From Tillus elongatus (taxonomy: Eukaryota; Arthropoda; Insecta; Coleoptera; Cleridae): DNA of 64,000 bases. The notes under the pieces are model-generated. The model worked only from the letters and a program-made list of their open reading frames with translations, searched no databases and had not been told where the DNA came from. The number at the start of each line of letters is the position of its first letter. The first letter of the stretch is position 1. The position numbers and the translations under genes were made by a program. Of the stretch, positions 27,545 to 40,775 are shown piece after piece. The DNA lies in the NCBI GenBank assembly GCA_964006375.1, contig OZ023269.1:60460968-60524967 (forward strand). The letters are read 5' to 3'.

Positions 27545-27850
27545 ATTATTTTTGTGAGGATGCTGAGGATTCACAGCTCACATAAATAATCGAGATATAT
27601 TCATCTTGGTTTGATCCCGATAGGGACGCTGAGGATTCACAGCCTATCTAGGTCACTCCAAGTGATACTTTCCTTTCCAATTAGCCCTGTACACTTCATC
27701 TGGCTCCTGGCTTTCCGCCCCATACAGTATAAGCTCTTGTGTTATTTTAGTGAGGACGCTGAGGATTCACAGCTCACTAAAGTAATCAAGATGTTTTCGT
27801 CCCGATTTGACCCTAGCGGAGATGCTGAGAATTCACAGTCCGCATAGGCC
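27545..27850 (+). promoter_or_regulatory. Array of four covarying hairpins with constant 18-nt loop (5' LTR)
   Basis: Loops GAYGCTGAGRATTCACAG at 27559-27576, 27625-27642, 27755-27772 and 27821-27838. Each is enclosed by a different, self-complementary stem: GTGAG/CTCAC extended to 13 of 14 pairs (27545-27590); GATAGG/CCTATC; TTAGTGAG/CTCACTAA extended to 14 pairs with two G-T; GCGGA/TCCGC. Inside the loop CTG and CAG can pair. Changing stems around an unchanging loop suggest a selected RNA structure. Function unknown. Confidence 0.85.
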
Positions 27851-28111
27851 TCCGGGAACTGTCATCCCGTCTCTCCCGTCTGCACTTTTTGGTCTCCGCT
27901 GTCCCCTGCTTCGACGTAGAAGTTATAGCTAGTAGTCTGATGTTGTCTATCGTTGTGTGTTGCCCGCCTGCCGTATCCTCGCTTGAGTGAAATACCGTCC
28001 GTATCATACATATCTTACCGAATCCCTGCGCTTCGTCACGCACCGACCGTTACCGCTTTAGCAAGGGCCACGCACCCGCATTGTTTATTTGTACATATTT
28101 TGTAAATATTG

Positions 28112-28115
<4 letters not shown>

Positions 28116-28191
<76 letters not shown>
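28116..28191. repeat. (TA)n within 5' LTR
   Basis: TA run inside the LTR. The counterpart in the 3' LTR (32860-32934) has almost the same length. Confidence 0.95.
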
Positions 28192-28194
<3 letters not shown>

Positions 28195-28491
28195 AAATAG
28201 TTTCAAATCTGTAATATAGGGTTGGGTAAATTAAAGACCTTGATTAATTATTATCCAACTCCTTAACATACAAAATCTGCTACACCTTTCGTTAAAACAG
28301 AAGTGGTCGGATCACGCCGAGTCAGCGATTAAAGCCCGCTCACTCGGGGGTCACCAAATTTAGCCTATATTACCTAAAGGCTACCGAACCCTTCTCCACA
28401 GAGTTACCCAGGTACTGTGATCGGTATATCGGTCAGAGTTCAGTGAAGAGGTCGCAGACATCCTCAACAGGGAGTAAACCCTTTAAAAATC

Positions 28492-28502
28492 TGGCGCCCG
28501 AG
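28492..28502 (+). other. PBS-like fossil inside LTR
   Basis: TGGCGCCCGAG matches the first 11 bases of the true PBS at 28572. It lies 66 bp before the LTR end and is repeated in the 3' LTR at 33234. Suggests the LTR boundary moved outward past an older PBS. Confidence 0.6.
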
Positions 28503-28571
28503 ATCCTCAGATAGTAACCGTCAATCCGTGTCACCGCAAAACGGTCTGCAAGCCAAGGCCTCGTCACAATT

Positions 28572-28589
28572 TGGCGCCCGAGCAGGGAC
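28572..28589 (+). promoter_or_regulatory. Primer binding site
   Basis: TGGCGCCCGAGCAGGGAC three bases after the LTR end. It differs at one position from the lysine-tRNA type PBS TGGCGCCCGAACAGGGAC familiar from retroviruses, so a lysine tRNA primer is likely. Confidence 0.88.
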
Positions 28590-28699
28590 CTGTAAAATAG
28601 AAGCAAACCGTTCCGTTCCGATACCGTTCCGTTCCGACACCTTTCGTTCCGATACCGTTCCGTTCCGATTCCGTAGAAAATCCGTATCCGTTTGTTATT

Positions 28700-29629
28700 A
28701 TGTCCGATCCGAAAGAAGCTCCGACAACACCAACACTAGACAGTGAAACCGGCCAGAAGCGGTCCCATGCCACCCAGCCACTCAACGTTTTCTGTTGGAA
28801 CTTGCACTTTGATGGAAGCACCGATCCAGTTGCTTTTCTGGAACGACTAGAAGAGATCCGTGAGCATGCTGGTATTAATGGGGACCGTTTACTAACCGCT
28901 TTACCCCAATTATTGGAAGGACCTGCCCTATTATGGTATCGTAACAACCGTAGCACATTAAGACGATGGGAAGATTTTCTGGCCTACTTTCGCCAATTCT
29001 ATTTCCCGGTAAACTACTTGTTCGATCTGGAAACCGCCATAAGCCAAAGAGTACAGCAACCAGATGAGCCGGTCACAAATTATATCACCGATTTACAGAC
29101 TTTGATCAGGAGACATGGTAACATGTCCTTAGAACAGGAGCTGACTTGGCTCCAGCGAAACCTTCTGCCAAGTTACAGGCAAATGCTATGGAACTGCGAA
29201 ATTCCGGACATCAAAACATTTGTAGACAAGGCCAAGTCCGTAGAAGCTTTATTAAAAGAAACTTGTCCTCGCCAAGGTATATCCGTGCCCAATCAAATCC
29301 CACAACAGAGCAGTACAACCCGCACCCTCTCTCCGTCTCGACACCCGATCAGAGCAGCATCACCGACGACCAGTAACCAGTACTATGCTGTTTCACCGAC
29401 CAGGGAAAATTACCGTGAACACCGTGGGAACAATTTCCAAGATACGTCGCCACCCGCCCGCAGAACCGTAAGATTTGATAGTGGGAACAGTACCTGCTGG
29501 AGGTGCGGCCGCCCCGGCCATATGAGAAGTCAGTGCCAGTTACCGAGGGCCCGCATCTTCTGCTCACGCTGCGGTCGACAAGACATCCTGTCCAGAGATT
29601 GCCCATGCCCAGCGAGGCAGGAAAACTAG
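28700..29629 (+). CDS. gag: Gag (Arc-like capsid with two zinc knuckles)
   Basis: 309 residues, open throughout. It forms the particle that packages the element RNA. The capsid domain of the Retrotrans_gag/Arc-like type occupies about residues 28-175 (FLERLEEIRE, LLWYRNN, LQTLIRRHG, ELTWLQRNL). Zinc knuckle 1 is CX2CX4HX4C at residues 266-279. Knuckle 2 (288-301) has Ile where His is expected, as its relative at 24-1165 has Val. Compared with that relative, the N-terminal SAP-like region is missing. The start is the first ATG after a run of GTTCCG repeats. Pol follows in the -1 frame with overlap. GGAAAAC just before the stop is a candidate, imperfect slip site. Confidence 0.92.
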   Translation: MSDPKEAPTTPTLDSETGQKRSHATQPLNVFCWNLHFDGSTDPVAFLERLEEIREHAGINGDRLLTALPQLLEGPALLWYRNNRSTLRRWEDFLAYFRQFYFPVNYLFDLETAISQRVQQPDEPVTNYITDLQTLIRRHGNMSLEQELTWLQRNLLPSYRQMLWNCEIPDIKTFVDKAKSVEALLKETCPRQGISVPNQIPQQSSTTRTLSPSRHPIRAASPTTSNQYYAVSPTRENYREHRGNNFQDTSPPARRTVRFDSGNSTCWRCGRPGHMRSQCQLPRARIFCSRCGRQDILSRDCPCPARQEN

Positions 29630-31497
29630 AACGAAGCTGTGAGGGGCCGAGGCCCTTGCAGTTTCCGTCCGTTGAGTCCTCGGAAACAACTACGAAAGAA
29701 GACAACCGCCCTTTTATCCAGGCAATTATTGAGGAACAGGCCTTTAAGGTACTAATGGATACCGGGGCGACTCGCTCATTTATGGGGAATAAAGTCGCCA
29801 TGTATTGTTTGGCGTTAGGCATTGCTCCAAAGACCGTTCCGGATGTAATCACACGTGTTGCAGATGGTAACTCCGTAAATATCCGACAGGCGTACGACCT
29901 CGAATTAAAAATTGGGTCACGTATAATAAAACGCAGATTGCTATACTTACCATCCTTACCAGTCGATCTTCTGTTTGGAATGGACACTTTAAAAGAGCAT
30001 GCATTTAAGATCGACCTCCGTTCCGCTCAGTGTTTTCTAGATAGCGAACCGATTACGCCGCCTCCCGTGCTATGTCACCAGCTCACTGATCCAGAACCGT
30101 CTGCCACTGACACAAATGCGTACTTCACAAGCGAAGACGCCAAGTGTCCCTGGTATGAAAATAAACTGGCAGTAGTACAGAAAAATCCCGATTTGTTTCC
30201 AGACTATGCGATTCGAGAGGGAAAACTGTACCGTCATTTCTGGGATTCCAATGACTTCACCGAGCCCGACGTCTACAATCCGTGGAAGTTATGCGTTCCC
30301 AAAAACTTTAGACGAGAATTGCTGCAGCAAAACCACGACGCGCCGACCGCTGGACATTTAGGGGTAGCTAAGACAATTAGCAGGATAGCCCGTACTTACT
30401 ACTGGCCGGGGATGTTCCGTGACATAGCCCAATACGTACGTCAATGTGATCGGTGTCAGAAGTACAAGGTATCACAGCAACAGCCGCCGGGGTTGATGCA
30501 GCCCTTCGCCACGAAAGGCCCGTGGGAAATTCTCAGTGTGGACCTGGTAGGACCGTTACCACGATCTAAAAAAGGACATTGTTATATGGTGGTAATGTTG
30601 GATAAGTTTACCAAATGGGTAGAAGTTAAGCCAGTGAGGAAGGCGTCAGCCAAAGCCGTGTCTGATGCCTTATTCGAGCAAGTAATTACGCGATTTGGGT
30701 GCCCAAAAACCGTCATAAGTGACAACGGTACTCAATTCGATAGTCGAATTTTTAAAGGGATGTTAAAAGAGCTGGGCATCAAACATCGACTAACTCCTCC
30801 ATATACACTCCAGGCGAATCCGGTGGAGAGAAGCAATCGTACGCTCAAAACTATGATAGCACAGTTCTGCGACCAGGACCAGAGTCGATGGGATGAGCGT
30901 TTACCAGAACTTGTGTTTGCTATGAATACTGCGAAACACGAGTCGACGCACTTCTCTCCAGCATTTCTTAACTTTGGACGTGAGTTAGAAGTTCCGAACA
31001 TGCTACCCGCAGTAGATCCGAATGTCGAAGGCGACACTGAAATTGGTACCCCAACGGTCGCCCAGCATTTAAACCGCCTCGAAAAGTTACGCGATACATT
31101 TGAATTGGTAGGGCTTAGCCTCGACAGGGCCTTTTCACAGCAAAGTCATCATTACAACCTGAGAAGACGCGACTGGCAATGCGCTCTAGGCGACCGCGTG
31201 TTAAGAGTTGACCGCCCGCTTTCATCTGCAGCTCGCGGCTTTGCAGCCAAGCTAGCCCCAAAATATGCTGGACCTTACACCGTCGGTAAGATCGTCTCAC
31301 CAGTGGTATATGACCTCAAAGATGCGAACGGTAAGTGGCTTCGCCATGTTCACATTAAGGATCTGAAGCCATACCACGCGCCATCCGCACCGACACCGGG
31401 CAGCGACAATACGTTGTCATTAGATGGAAGGACTCGCCGAAGTCAAACAGACAGCAAGGGAAGCCGTGCACCGACGTCGGTATGCAGAGCTTCATGA
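29503..31497 (+). CDS. pol: Protease-integrase polyprotein without RT/RNase H
   Basis: 664-codon open frame, -1 relative to gag. The translated part probably begins by frameshifting near 29622. The aspartic protease has its DTGA at residues 86-89 and ILE/LLFGMD-type flap region to about 170. After only about 35-50 further residues the integrase begins: HHCC zinc domain (H278, H285, C315, C318), catalytic core D347, D407, E442, then a C-terminal basic/GPY-like part (YAGPYTVGKIV). In Ty3-like elements about 450-550 residues of reverse transcriptase and RNase H separate these domains. None of it is here, nor downstream before the 3' LTR. The frame is continuous across the junction (about 30045-30120). 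Integrase looks catalytically complete. Confidence 0.93.
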   Translation: MRPPRPYEKSVPVTEGPHLLLTLRSTRHPVQRLPMPSEAGKLERSCEGPRPLQFPSVESSETTTKEDNRPFIQAIIEEQAFKVLMDTGATRSFMGNKVAMYCLALGIAPKTVPDVITRVADGNSVNIRQAYDLELKIGSRIIKRRLLYLPSLPVDLLFGMDTLKEHAFKIDLRSAQCFLDSEPITPPPVLCHQLTDPEPSATDTNAYFTSEDAKCPWYENKLAVVQKNPDLFPDYAIREGKLYRHFWDSNDFTEPDVYNPWKLCVPKNFRRELLQQNHDAPTAGHLGVAKTISRIARTYYWPGMFRDIAQYVRQCDRCQKYKVSQQQPPGLMQPFATKGPWEILSVDLVGPLPRSKKGHCYMVVMLDKFTKWVEVKPVRKASAKAVSDALFEQVITRFGCPKTVISDNGTQFDSRIFKGMLKELGIKHRLTPPYTLQANPVERSNRTLKTMIAQFCDQDQSRWDERLPELVFAMNTAKHESTHFSPAFLNFGRELEVPNMLPAVDPNVEGDTEIGTPTVAQHLNRLEKLRDTFELVGLSLDRAFSQQSHHYNLRRRDWQCALGDRVLRVDRPLSSAARGFAAKLAPKYAGPYTVGKIVSPVVYDLKDANGKWLRHVHIKDLKPYHAPSAPTPGSDNTLSLDGRTRRSQTDSKGSRAPTSVCRAS

Positions 31498-31723
31498 AGA
31501 AGACCTTAAAGTGGTTGATTGCCACCCATTCGTGAAAGACGTGCTAAAGACACAGTGTTTAGTGTAGTGTAGTGTGGTGATAGGATTAGGATTAGGTTAA
31601 GTTAGATTAAGATAAAGAGACTTCTTTGAACCCTAGCGAGTTCCGGTTAGGGATTAAGTTAAGTTTTTAGTATTTCATTGCAGTCTAAAAAAAAAATTTT
31701 TTTTTTGTAAAGTGAGGGGAGTG
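31498..31723 (+). promoter_or_regulatory. 3' untranslated region and polypurine tract
   Basis: Short region ending in AAAGTGAGGGGAGTG directly before the 3' LTR. The purine-rich run (31709-31723) is the likely plus-strand primer. An A/T run precedes it. Confidence 0.75.
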
Positions 31724-32855
31724 TGTGATGTAGTATTATTTCCTATCTGTCTGTGATAGAAAACGCATAATTACTAAGTAAGTAATTAATTAAATAAGAA
31801 AAGAATCAAATACAAACTATATAAATATTTGCTAAAATATTTTCGCCATGAAATATTTTAAGGCGATTTATATTTAATTAAACAGGTATTTCATACATAT
31901 TATCTTATCCGGTTGTGATAAGGTGATAAAATTCCAAGCATGGCAGAGTTTTTGGGCTGGCTGTGAAATTCATATAAAAGGAGAAGCAACACGGGGCACA
32001 GGCAGTATAGTATTGTTAATTCAGCTGTTAAGTTATTAAGTCGCCACGAGTCCGCACCGATTCCGTTTCCGTTTGCCGTCCGAGCGCACCTCGTTGGTCG
32101 ATTTCCGTATCCGAAAATATTGTTATAGGTGAGAATTATCTGTTTTAAGGAATTCATATTTTGTAGCGAATTTTCATACTTTTAAATCATCACGCTTCTC
32201 AGTCCAAATCTCCTCAAGTGAATTATTTCTGCTTTTCCTGACCTTCCGCCGTCCCTATAGACAATTCCCGTATGTTAGAGTGTCTTGCATTATTTTTGTG
32301 AGGATGCTGAGGATTCACAGCTCACATAAATAATCGAGATATATTCATCTTGGTTTGATCCCGATAGGGACGCTGAGGATTCACAGCCTATCTAGGTCAC
32401 TCCAAGTGATACTTTCCTTTCCAATTAGCCCTGTACACTTCATCTGGCTCCTGGCTTTCCGCCCCATACAGTATAAGCTCTTGTGTTATTTTAGTGAGGA
32501 CGCTGAGGATTCACAGCTCACTAAAGTAATCAAGATGTTTTCGTCCCGATTTGACCCTAGCGGAGATGCTGAGAATTCACAGTCCGCATAGGCCTCCGGG
32601 AACTGTCATCCCGTCTCTCCCGTCTGCACTTTTTGGTCTCCGCTGTCCCCTGCTTCGACGTAGAAGTTATAGCTAGTAGTTTGATGTTGTCTATCGTTGT
32701 GTGTTGCCCGCCTGCCGTATCCTCGCTTGAGTGAAATACCGTCCGTATCATACATATCTTACCGAATCCCTGCGCTTCGTCACGCACCGACCGTTACCGC
32801 TTTAGCAAGGGCCACGCACCCGCATTGTTTATTTGTACATATTTTGTAAATATTG

Positions 32856-32936
<81 letters not shown>

Positions 32937-33307
32937 AAATAGTTTCAAATCTGTAATATAGGGTTGGGTAAATTAAAGACCTTGATTAATTATTATCCAA
33001 CTTCTTAACATACAAAATCTGCTACACCTTTCGTTAAAACAGAAGTGGTCGGATCACGCCGAGTCAGCGATTAAAGCCCGCTCACTCGGGGGTCACCAAA
33101 TTTAGCCTATATTACCTAAAGGCTACCGAACCCTTCTCCACAGAGTTACCCAGGTACTGTGATCGGTATATCGGTCAGAGTTCAGTGAAGAGGTCGCAGA
33201 CAGCCTCAACAGGGAGTAAACCCTTTAAAAATCTGGCGCCCGAGATCCTCAGATAGTAACCGTCAATCCGTGTCACCGCAAAACGGTCTGCAAGCCAAGG
33301 CCTCGTC

Positions 33308-33310
<3 letters not shown>
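31724..33310 (+). repeat. 3' LTR
   Basis: 1587 bp, same TGTGATG...CGTCACA ends and internal features as the 5' LTR. Few differences by eye, indicating a recent insertion. Confidence 0.95.
32289..32594 (+). promoter_or_regulatory. Covarying hairpin array (3' LTR copy)
   Basis: Same four hairpins as 27545-27850, offset by 4744 bases. All four loops and stems are unchanged. Confidence 0.85.

Positions 33311-33386
<76 letters not shown>
33311..33386. repeat. (AT)n between LTR element and Penelope element
   Basis: Perfect AT run. Right half of the microsatellite into which the LTR element inserted. Confidence 0.95.
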
Positions 33387-33390
<4 letters not shown>

Positions 33391-33432
33391 CATGCTTGGT
33401 TCTCGGGTTAAGCCGCGTCCAGAATTTATGGA

Positions 33433-33476
33433 AACTCGACGTTTCGGCTCCTGTTTTGGAGCCATTTTCAAGAGGT
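33433..33476 (-). ncRNA. Hammerhead-like motif, inverted left end
   Basis: Minus strand: CTC, TTGAAAA, helix II GGCTCC/GGAGCC, GAAACGTC, GAG. The cleavage side GAAACGTC and helices I and II are intact, but the CTGANGA box is altered (TTGAAAA). Confidence 0.55.
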
Positions 33477-33690
33477 AAAGGAAATATGTAAGGACACTCT
33501 AAAGCCTCAATCTGCCTACTCCTTAGAGAGATGGACAAAGGTGGGTAAAGGAAATATGTAAGGACACTCTAAGGCCTCAATATGCCTACTCCTTAGAGTG
33601 GTGGACAAAGGTAGGTAAAGGAAATATGTAAGGACACTCTAAGGCCTCAATCTGTCTACCCCTTAGAGCGGTGGATAAAGGTAGGTTGGG
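33475..33690 (-). repeat. 70-bp tandem repeats, inverted copy
   Basis: About three units containing GTAAAGGAAATATGTAAGG and CTACTCCTTAGAG. Reverse counterpart of 35201-35400. Confidence 0.85.
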
Positions 33691-34090
33691 TTGCTGTAGC
33701 TCGATTACAGGGCCTCAATCTGCCTACTCCCCAAATCTCGCCGGAGATCGTCTGTGAGGTCTCAGTGTGTTCAACCCTAGGCCTCAGAGAGATCTGGCAG
33801 TTCGTTGCAAGTCTTGTCTTATATATGTCGTTCCGTCTACCTGTTGCGTCATCAGTGAAAGTAGTGGGGTCACCGTCAATTAAGTGGGGGGCTTTGGTCA
33901 AGGTATTTAGAGGAGGATTAAGAGGGTCACCGGCATTTGTTGAGGCAGATAATGATGCAATAAAATTGTCTGTGGAATTTATTTCCTTTTTGTGTGTTTG
34001 TAAAGAAGATATAATAGGTTTCCAAGTAAACGGAAGGCGAAGACCATCATCTCTCTTATTTAAACAATCGGGACGTTTTTCAATCTCGAT

Positions 34091-35215
34091 TTCTTAGATG
34101 TACGCATCACTAAAAACCCAGTCAAAGGATTTTCTTACACTGTCTACCGAAAACCAACCCACACTAATCGTTATCTTAACGCCCAATCTCACCATCACCC
34201 ATCGCAACTAAATTCCGTGGTTCGAATATTAGTAACACGATCCCTTAGACTAACGGACAAGAACAACAAACAGACAGAATTAAACCTTTTAAGACAGACA
34301 TTGCTAGAAAACGGATACGACAACAATCACATACTACGAAACATTAGAAACGCACAACAACAAACCACTACACCACAACAACAACAAACAGCGTCCACAC
34401 AACAACACACAGCGTTTCTACCATACACTAAAGGTGTCACCGACAAAATCAGCCGAATTTTCAGAACCCATAATATCAAAACCGTATTCACAACAGACCA
34501 AAAACTGTCAAATCTTATAAAAACTCCCAAGGATACGATTCCAAACGAATCTCACGGAATTTACGAAATTCCTTGTTCCGACTGTTCCCGAACTTACGTA
34601 GGACAAACAAACAGACGCATCCACAATAGAATATACGAACACACCCTCGCAGTTAGAAAATCCGACCCCTCATCGGCGGTGGCCATGCATCATATTCATA
34701 CAGGGCACAAAATAGACTTCGATAATGCCAAAACAATAGCACCGGTTTACAATTTCGAAACGAGAATTATCCGCAAAGTAATCGAGATTGAAAAACGTCC
34801 CGATTGTTTAAATAAGAGACATGATGGTCTTCGCCTTCCGACTACTTGGAAACCTATTATATCTTCTTTACAAACACACAAACAGGAAATAAATTTCACA
34901 GACAATTTTATTGCATCATTATCTGCCTCAACAAATGCCGGTGACCCTCTTAATCCTCCTCTAAATACCGTGACCAAAGCCCCGCACTTAATTGACGGTG
35001 ACCCCACTACTTTCACTGATGACGCAACAGGTAGACGGAACGACATATATAAGACAAGACTTGTAACGAACTGCCAGATCTCTCTGAGGCCTAGGGTTGA
35101 ACACACTGAGACCTCACAGACGACCTCCGGCGAGATTTGGGGAGTAGGCAGATTGAGGCCCCGTAATCGAGCTACAACAACCCAACCTACCTTTATCCAC
35201 CGCTCTAAGGAGTAG
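34091..35215 (+). CDS. Penelope-like RT C-terminus plus GIY-YIG endonuclease (5'-truncated)
   Basis: Partial open frame, entering from the inversion junction without a true start. It begins FLDVRITKN...YTVYRKPTHTNRYLN, the block after the palm of Penelope reverse transcriptases, then a thumb-like helical part and a Gln-rich linker (to about 34440). The GIY-YIG domain follows: GIYEIPC at 34556, then YVGQTNRRIHNRIYEH. A Cys pair (CSDC) and downstream His residues fit the zinc-binding motif of this family, and ETRIIRKVIEIEKRPDCLN carries the catalytic Glu region. It ends at 35215 inside the first 70-bp repeat. No stops, but the RT core is missing, so the protein cannot be active in reverse transcription. 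Confidence 0.88.
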   Translation, partial: FLDVRITKNPVKGFSYTVYRKPTHTNRYLNAQSHHHPSQLNSVVRILVTRSLRLTDKNNKQTELNLLRQTLLENGYDNNHILRNIRNAQQQTTTPQQQQTASTQQHTAFLPYTKGVTDKISRIFRTHNIKTVFTTDQKLSNLIKTPKDTIPNESHGIYEIPCSDCSRTYVGQTNRRIHNRIYEHTLAVRKSDPSSAVAMHHIHTGHKIDFDNAKTIAPVYNFETRIIRKVIEIEKRPDCLNKRHDGLRLPTTWKPIISSLQTHKQEINFTDNFIASLSASTNAGDPLNPPLNTVTKAPHLIDGDPTTFTDDATGRRNDIYKTRLVTNCQISLRPRVEHTETSQTTSGEIWGVGRLRPRNRATTTQPTFIHRSKE

Positions 35216-35400
35216 GCAGATTGAGGCCTTAGAGTGTCCTTACATATTTCCTTTACCTACCTTTGTCCACCACTCTAAGGAGTAGGCACATTGAGGCCTT
35301 AGAGTGTCCTTACATATTTCCTTTACCCACCTTTGTCCACCACTCTAAGGAGTAGGCAGATTGAGGCCTTATAGTGTTCTTACATATTTCCTTTACCTCT
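35201..35400 (+). repeat. 70-bp tandem repeats in Penelope 3' region
   Basis: CTCTAAGGAGTAGGCA recurs at 35203, 35273 and 35343 (exact 70-bp period). Confidence 0.93.
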
Positions 35401-35440
35401 TGAAAATGGCTTCAAAACAGGAGCCGAAACGTCGAGTTTC
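35395..35440 (+). ncRNA. Hammerhead-like motif in Penelope 3' end
   Basis: CTC, TTGAAAA, helix II GGCTTC/GGAGCC, GAAACGTC, GAG. Helix III ACGT is a loopless palindrome as described for Penelope-type hammerheads. The CTGANGA box is degenerate, so cleavage is unlikely in this copy. Confidence 0.55.
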
Positions 35441-35511
35441 CATAAATTCTGGACGCGGTTTAACCCGAGAACCAAGCATGTCTCACATTAAAGATCGCGG
35501 AAATCTTTCTG

Positions 35512-39335
<3,824 letters not shown>

Positions 39336-39874
39336 ATGGGTTGGCCTCGGAAAGCAGGTTCCATTGGCCACAGACTTTTATAAAATAATTTATTTAAAGA
39401 TTTTTTCAACTAAAATTGCCTGATTCAGCCAGTCTGTACCATGAAACTAATATTTTTGTTTGTTAATAAACTAAAATAATAATTAAAAAGAAAAAAAAAC
39501 AATATTTTGCATATTGGCACAACTTTTAAAATGTATGCACTTTTTAAATAAAATTAAAATCAAAACGTAACTTATGGGATAAACTGGGACACACATCGCC
39601 TAGGGGTCCGTGAAAGCTAGCAAAACAGACAAGAATCAAGATTAATATTAGGAAAAACGATAGGAGCGGCATTTACAATTTTTGAATTTTATGTTGTATT
39701 TTAACATAACTTAGTAAAAAATTCATCATATAACCTACTTACGATCCAACCACCTTATAATCCACCAAATCTCCACTCTGGTGTTACCTAAAGCTAATAT
39801 ATACATATATTTTTTTATAATACAATATTTGATTCTTTCAAAAAATTGAATAGAAGTACATTAATGTGTTCATT

Positions 39875-40100
39875 GTCGAGACTCAACAAATGTGTTAAAT
39901 GGAAGGCTTATTCCTAAAATAAGAAGGCACTGTAACAATTTTTGGCGTTGACTTGAATAATTGGAACACGTAAAGAATATGTGGTGCAAATCCGCTTCAG
40001 GCTGCTCATCGCATGTGCAAATCGCTGTGGTCTAGTATTCCTATTTTACGGAGATATGCAGGAATCTAGCATGATTACTTTTTAACCTAGTCATTGTGGT
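39875..40100 (-). pseudogene. LINE ORF2 C-terminal zinc-finger relic
   Basis: Minus strand: CTCDEQPEADLHHIFFTC, a CxC...H...C knuckle, then SSQRQKLLQCLLILGISLP and a stop at about 39879. Upstream, SNHARFLHISVK resembles the HL-x-K block of I-like and related LINE proteins, with one frame change. Only the last 75 residues or so are present. Confidence 0.65.
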
Positions 40101-40621
40101 TATAAAAGGTCTTGAGTAGCTTCTTGTAAATGCATGCATGTTTGGAAGGTTTGGATATAACATTTTATCCTATATATTACTACTTAGTTTTTATTACTGT
40201 CTCCATTCAGATTCCCATGTGTGACGTAAGTTTTGTTTGTATGCCACAGTGACCTTTTACCCACATAAATGTTACGTCGCCTCTATTTCTTAGTTTGTTA
40301 TGTAGCTCTATAATGTTATAATCAATATAATTACTATGTCGTCAACAGTGGACATCAAAGTGGAGTTTATGAGCAAAAACAATTTTCCCAATAAAAGCAA
40401 AGCTTACTGTTTAGTTATTCATGATTGTGTATTTGAATATAAACCTTTAACTGGCATTGTAAGAGCCATTATGTAATATTTTAGTATGTAAGTCTTGTGA
40501 ATTAATCCTAATAAATTAATTGTATTTAAATCAGTTGTTTTATTTTCAACCTTAAAATGCTAACATCTTGTTTGCGTTAAATGACATCATCTGGCTGAAA
40601 TGGTAAACATATGACTCGTTT

Positions 40622-40775
40622 CCTGTTACCATGTTGCCATCTCTGGTCTTAACATTCTTAGGATTTTTGCTTGTTGCTATGTTGTCATGCTTGATCTTAA
40701 CATTCTTAGGATTTTTGTTTGCTGCTATGTTGCCATGCTTGATCTTAACATTCTTAGGATTTTTGTTGCCATGTC
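40622..40775. repeat. 48-bp tandem repeat, about 3 copies
   Basis: CTTAACATTCTTAGGATTTTT at 40648, 40696 and 40744 (48-bp period). Confidence 0.93.

Larger units (their letters stand above)
26980..28568 (+). repeat. 5' LTR
   Basis: Begins TGTGATG and ends CGTCACA, an imperfect terminal inverted repeat with TG...CA. Contains a TATA box at 27229, four constant-loop hairpins (27545-27850), a (TA)n run (28116-28191) and an internal PBS-like fossil at 28492. Confidence 0.95.
26980..33310 (+). mobile_element. Complete Ty3-like LTR retrotransposon lacking RT/RNase H
   Basis: 6.3 kb, two LTRs of 1589 and 1587 bp differing at roughly eight substitutions plus microsatellite length by eye, PBS, gag, protease-integrase frame, polypurine tract. 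The (TA)n flanks hide the exact target duplication. The missing RT and RNase H make it non-autonomous, although both frames are open. Confidence 0.93.

Noticed and set aside
33765..34097. 110-codon frame and its counterpart on the minus strand at 34747-35106
   Set aside because: Antisense to the GIY-YIG-containing 3' region in the two inverted arms; shadow of the real frame.
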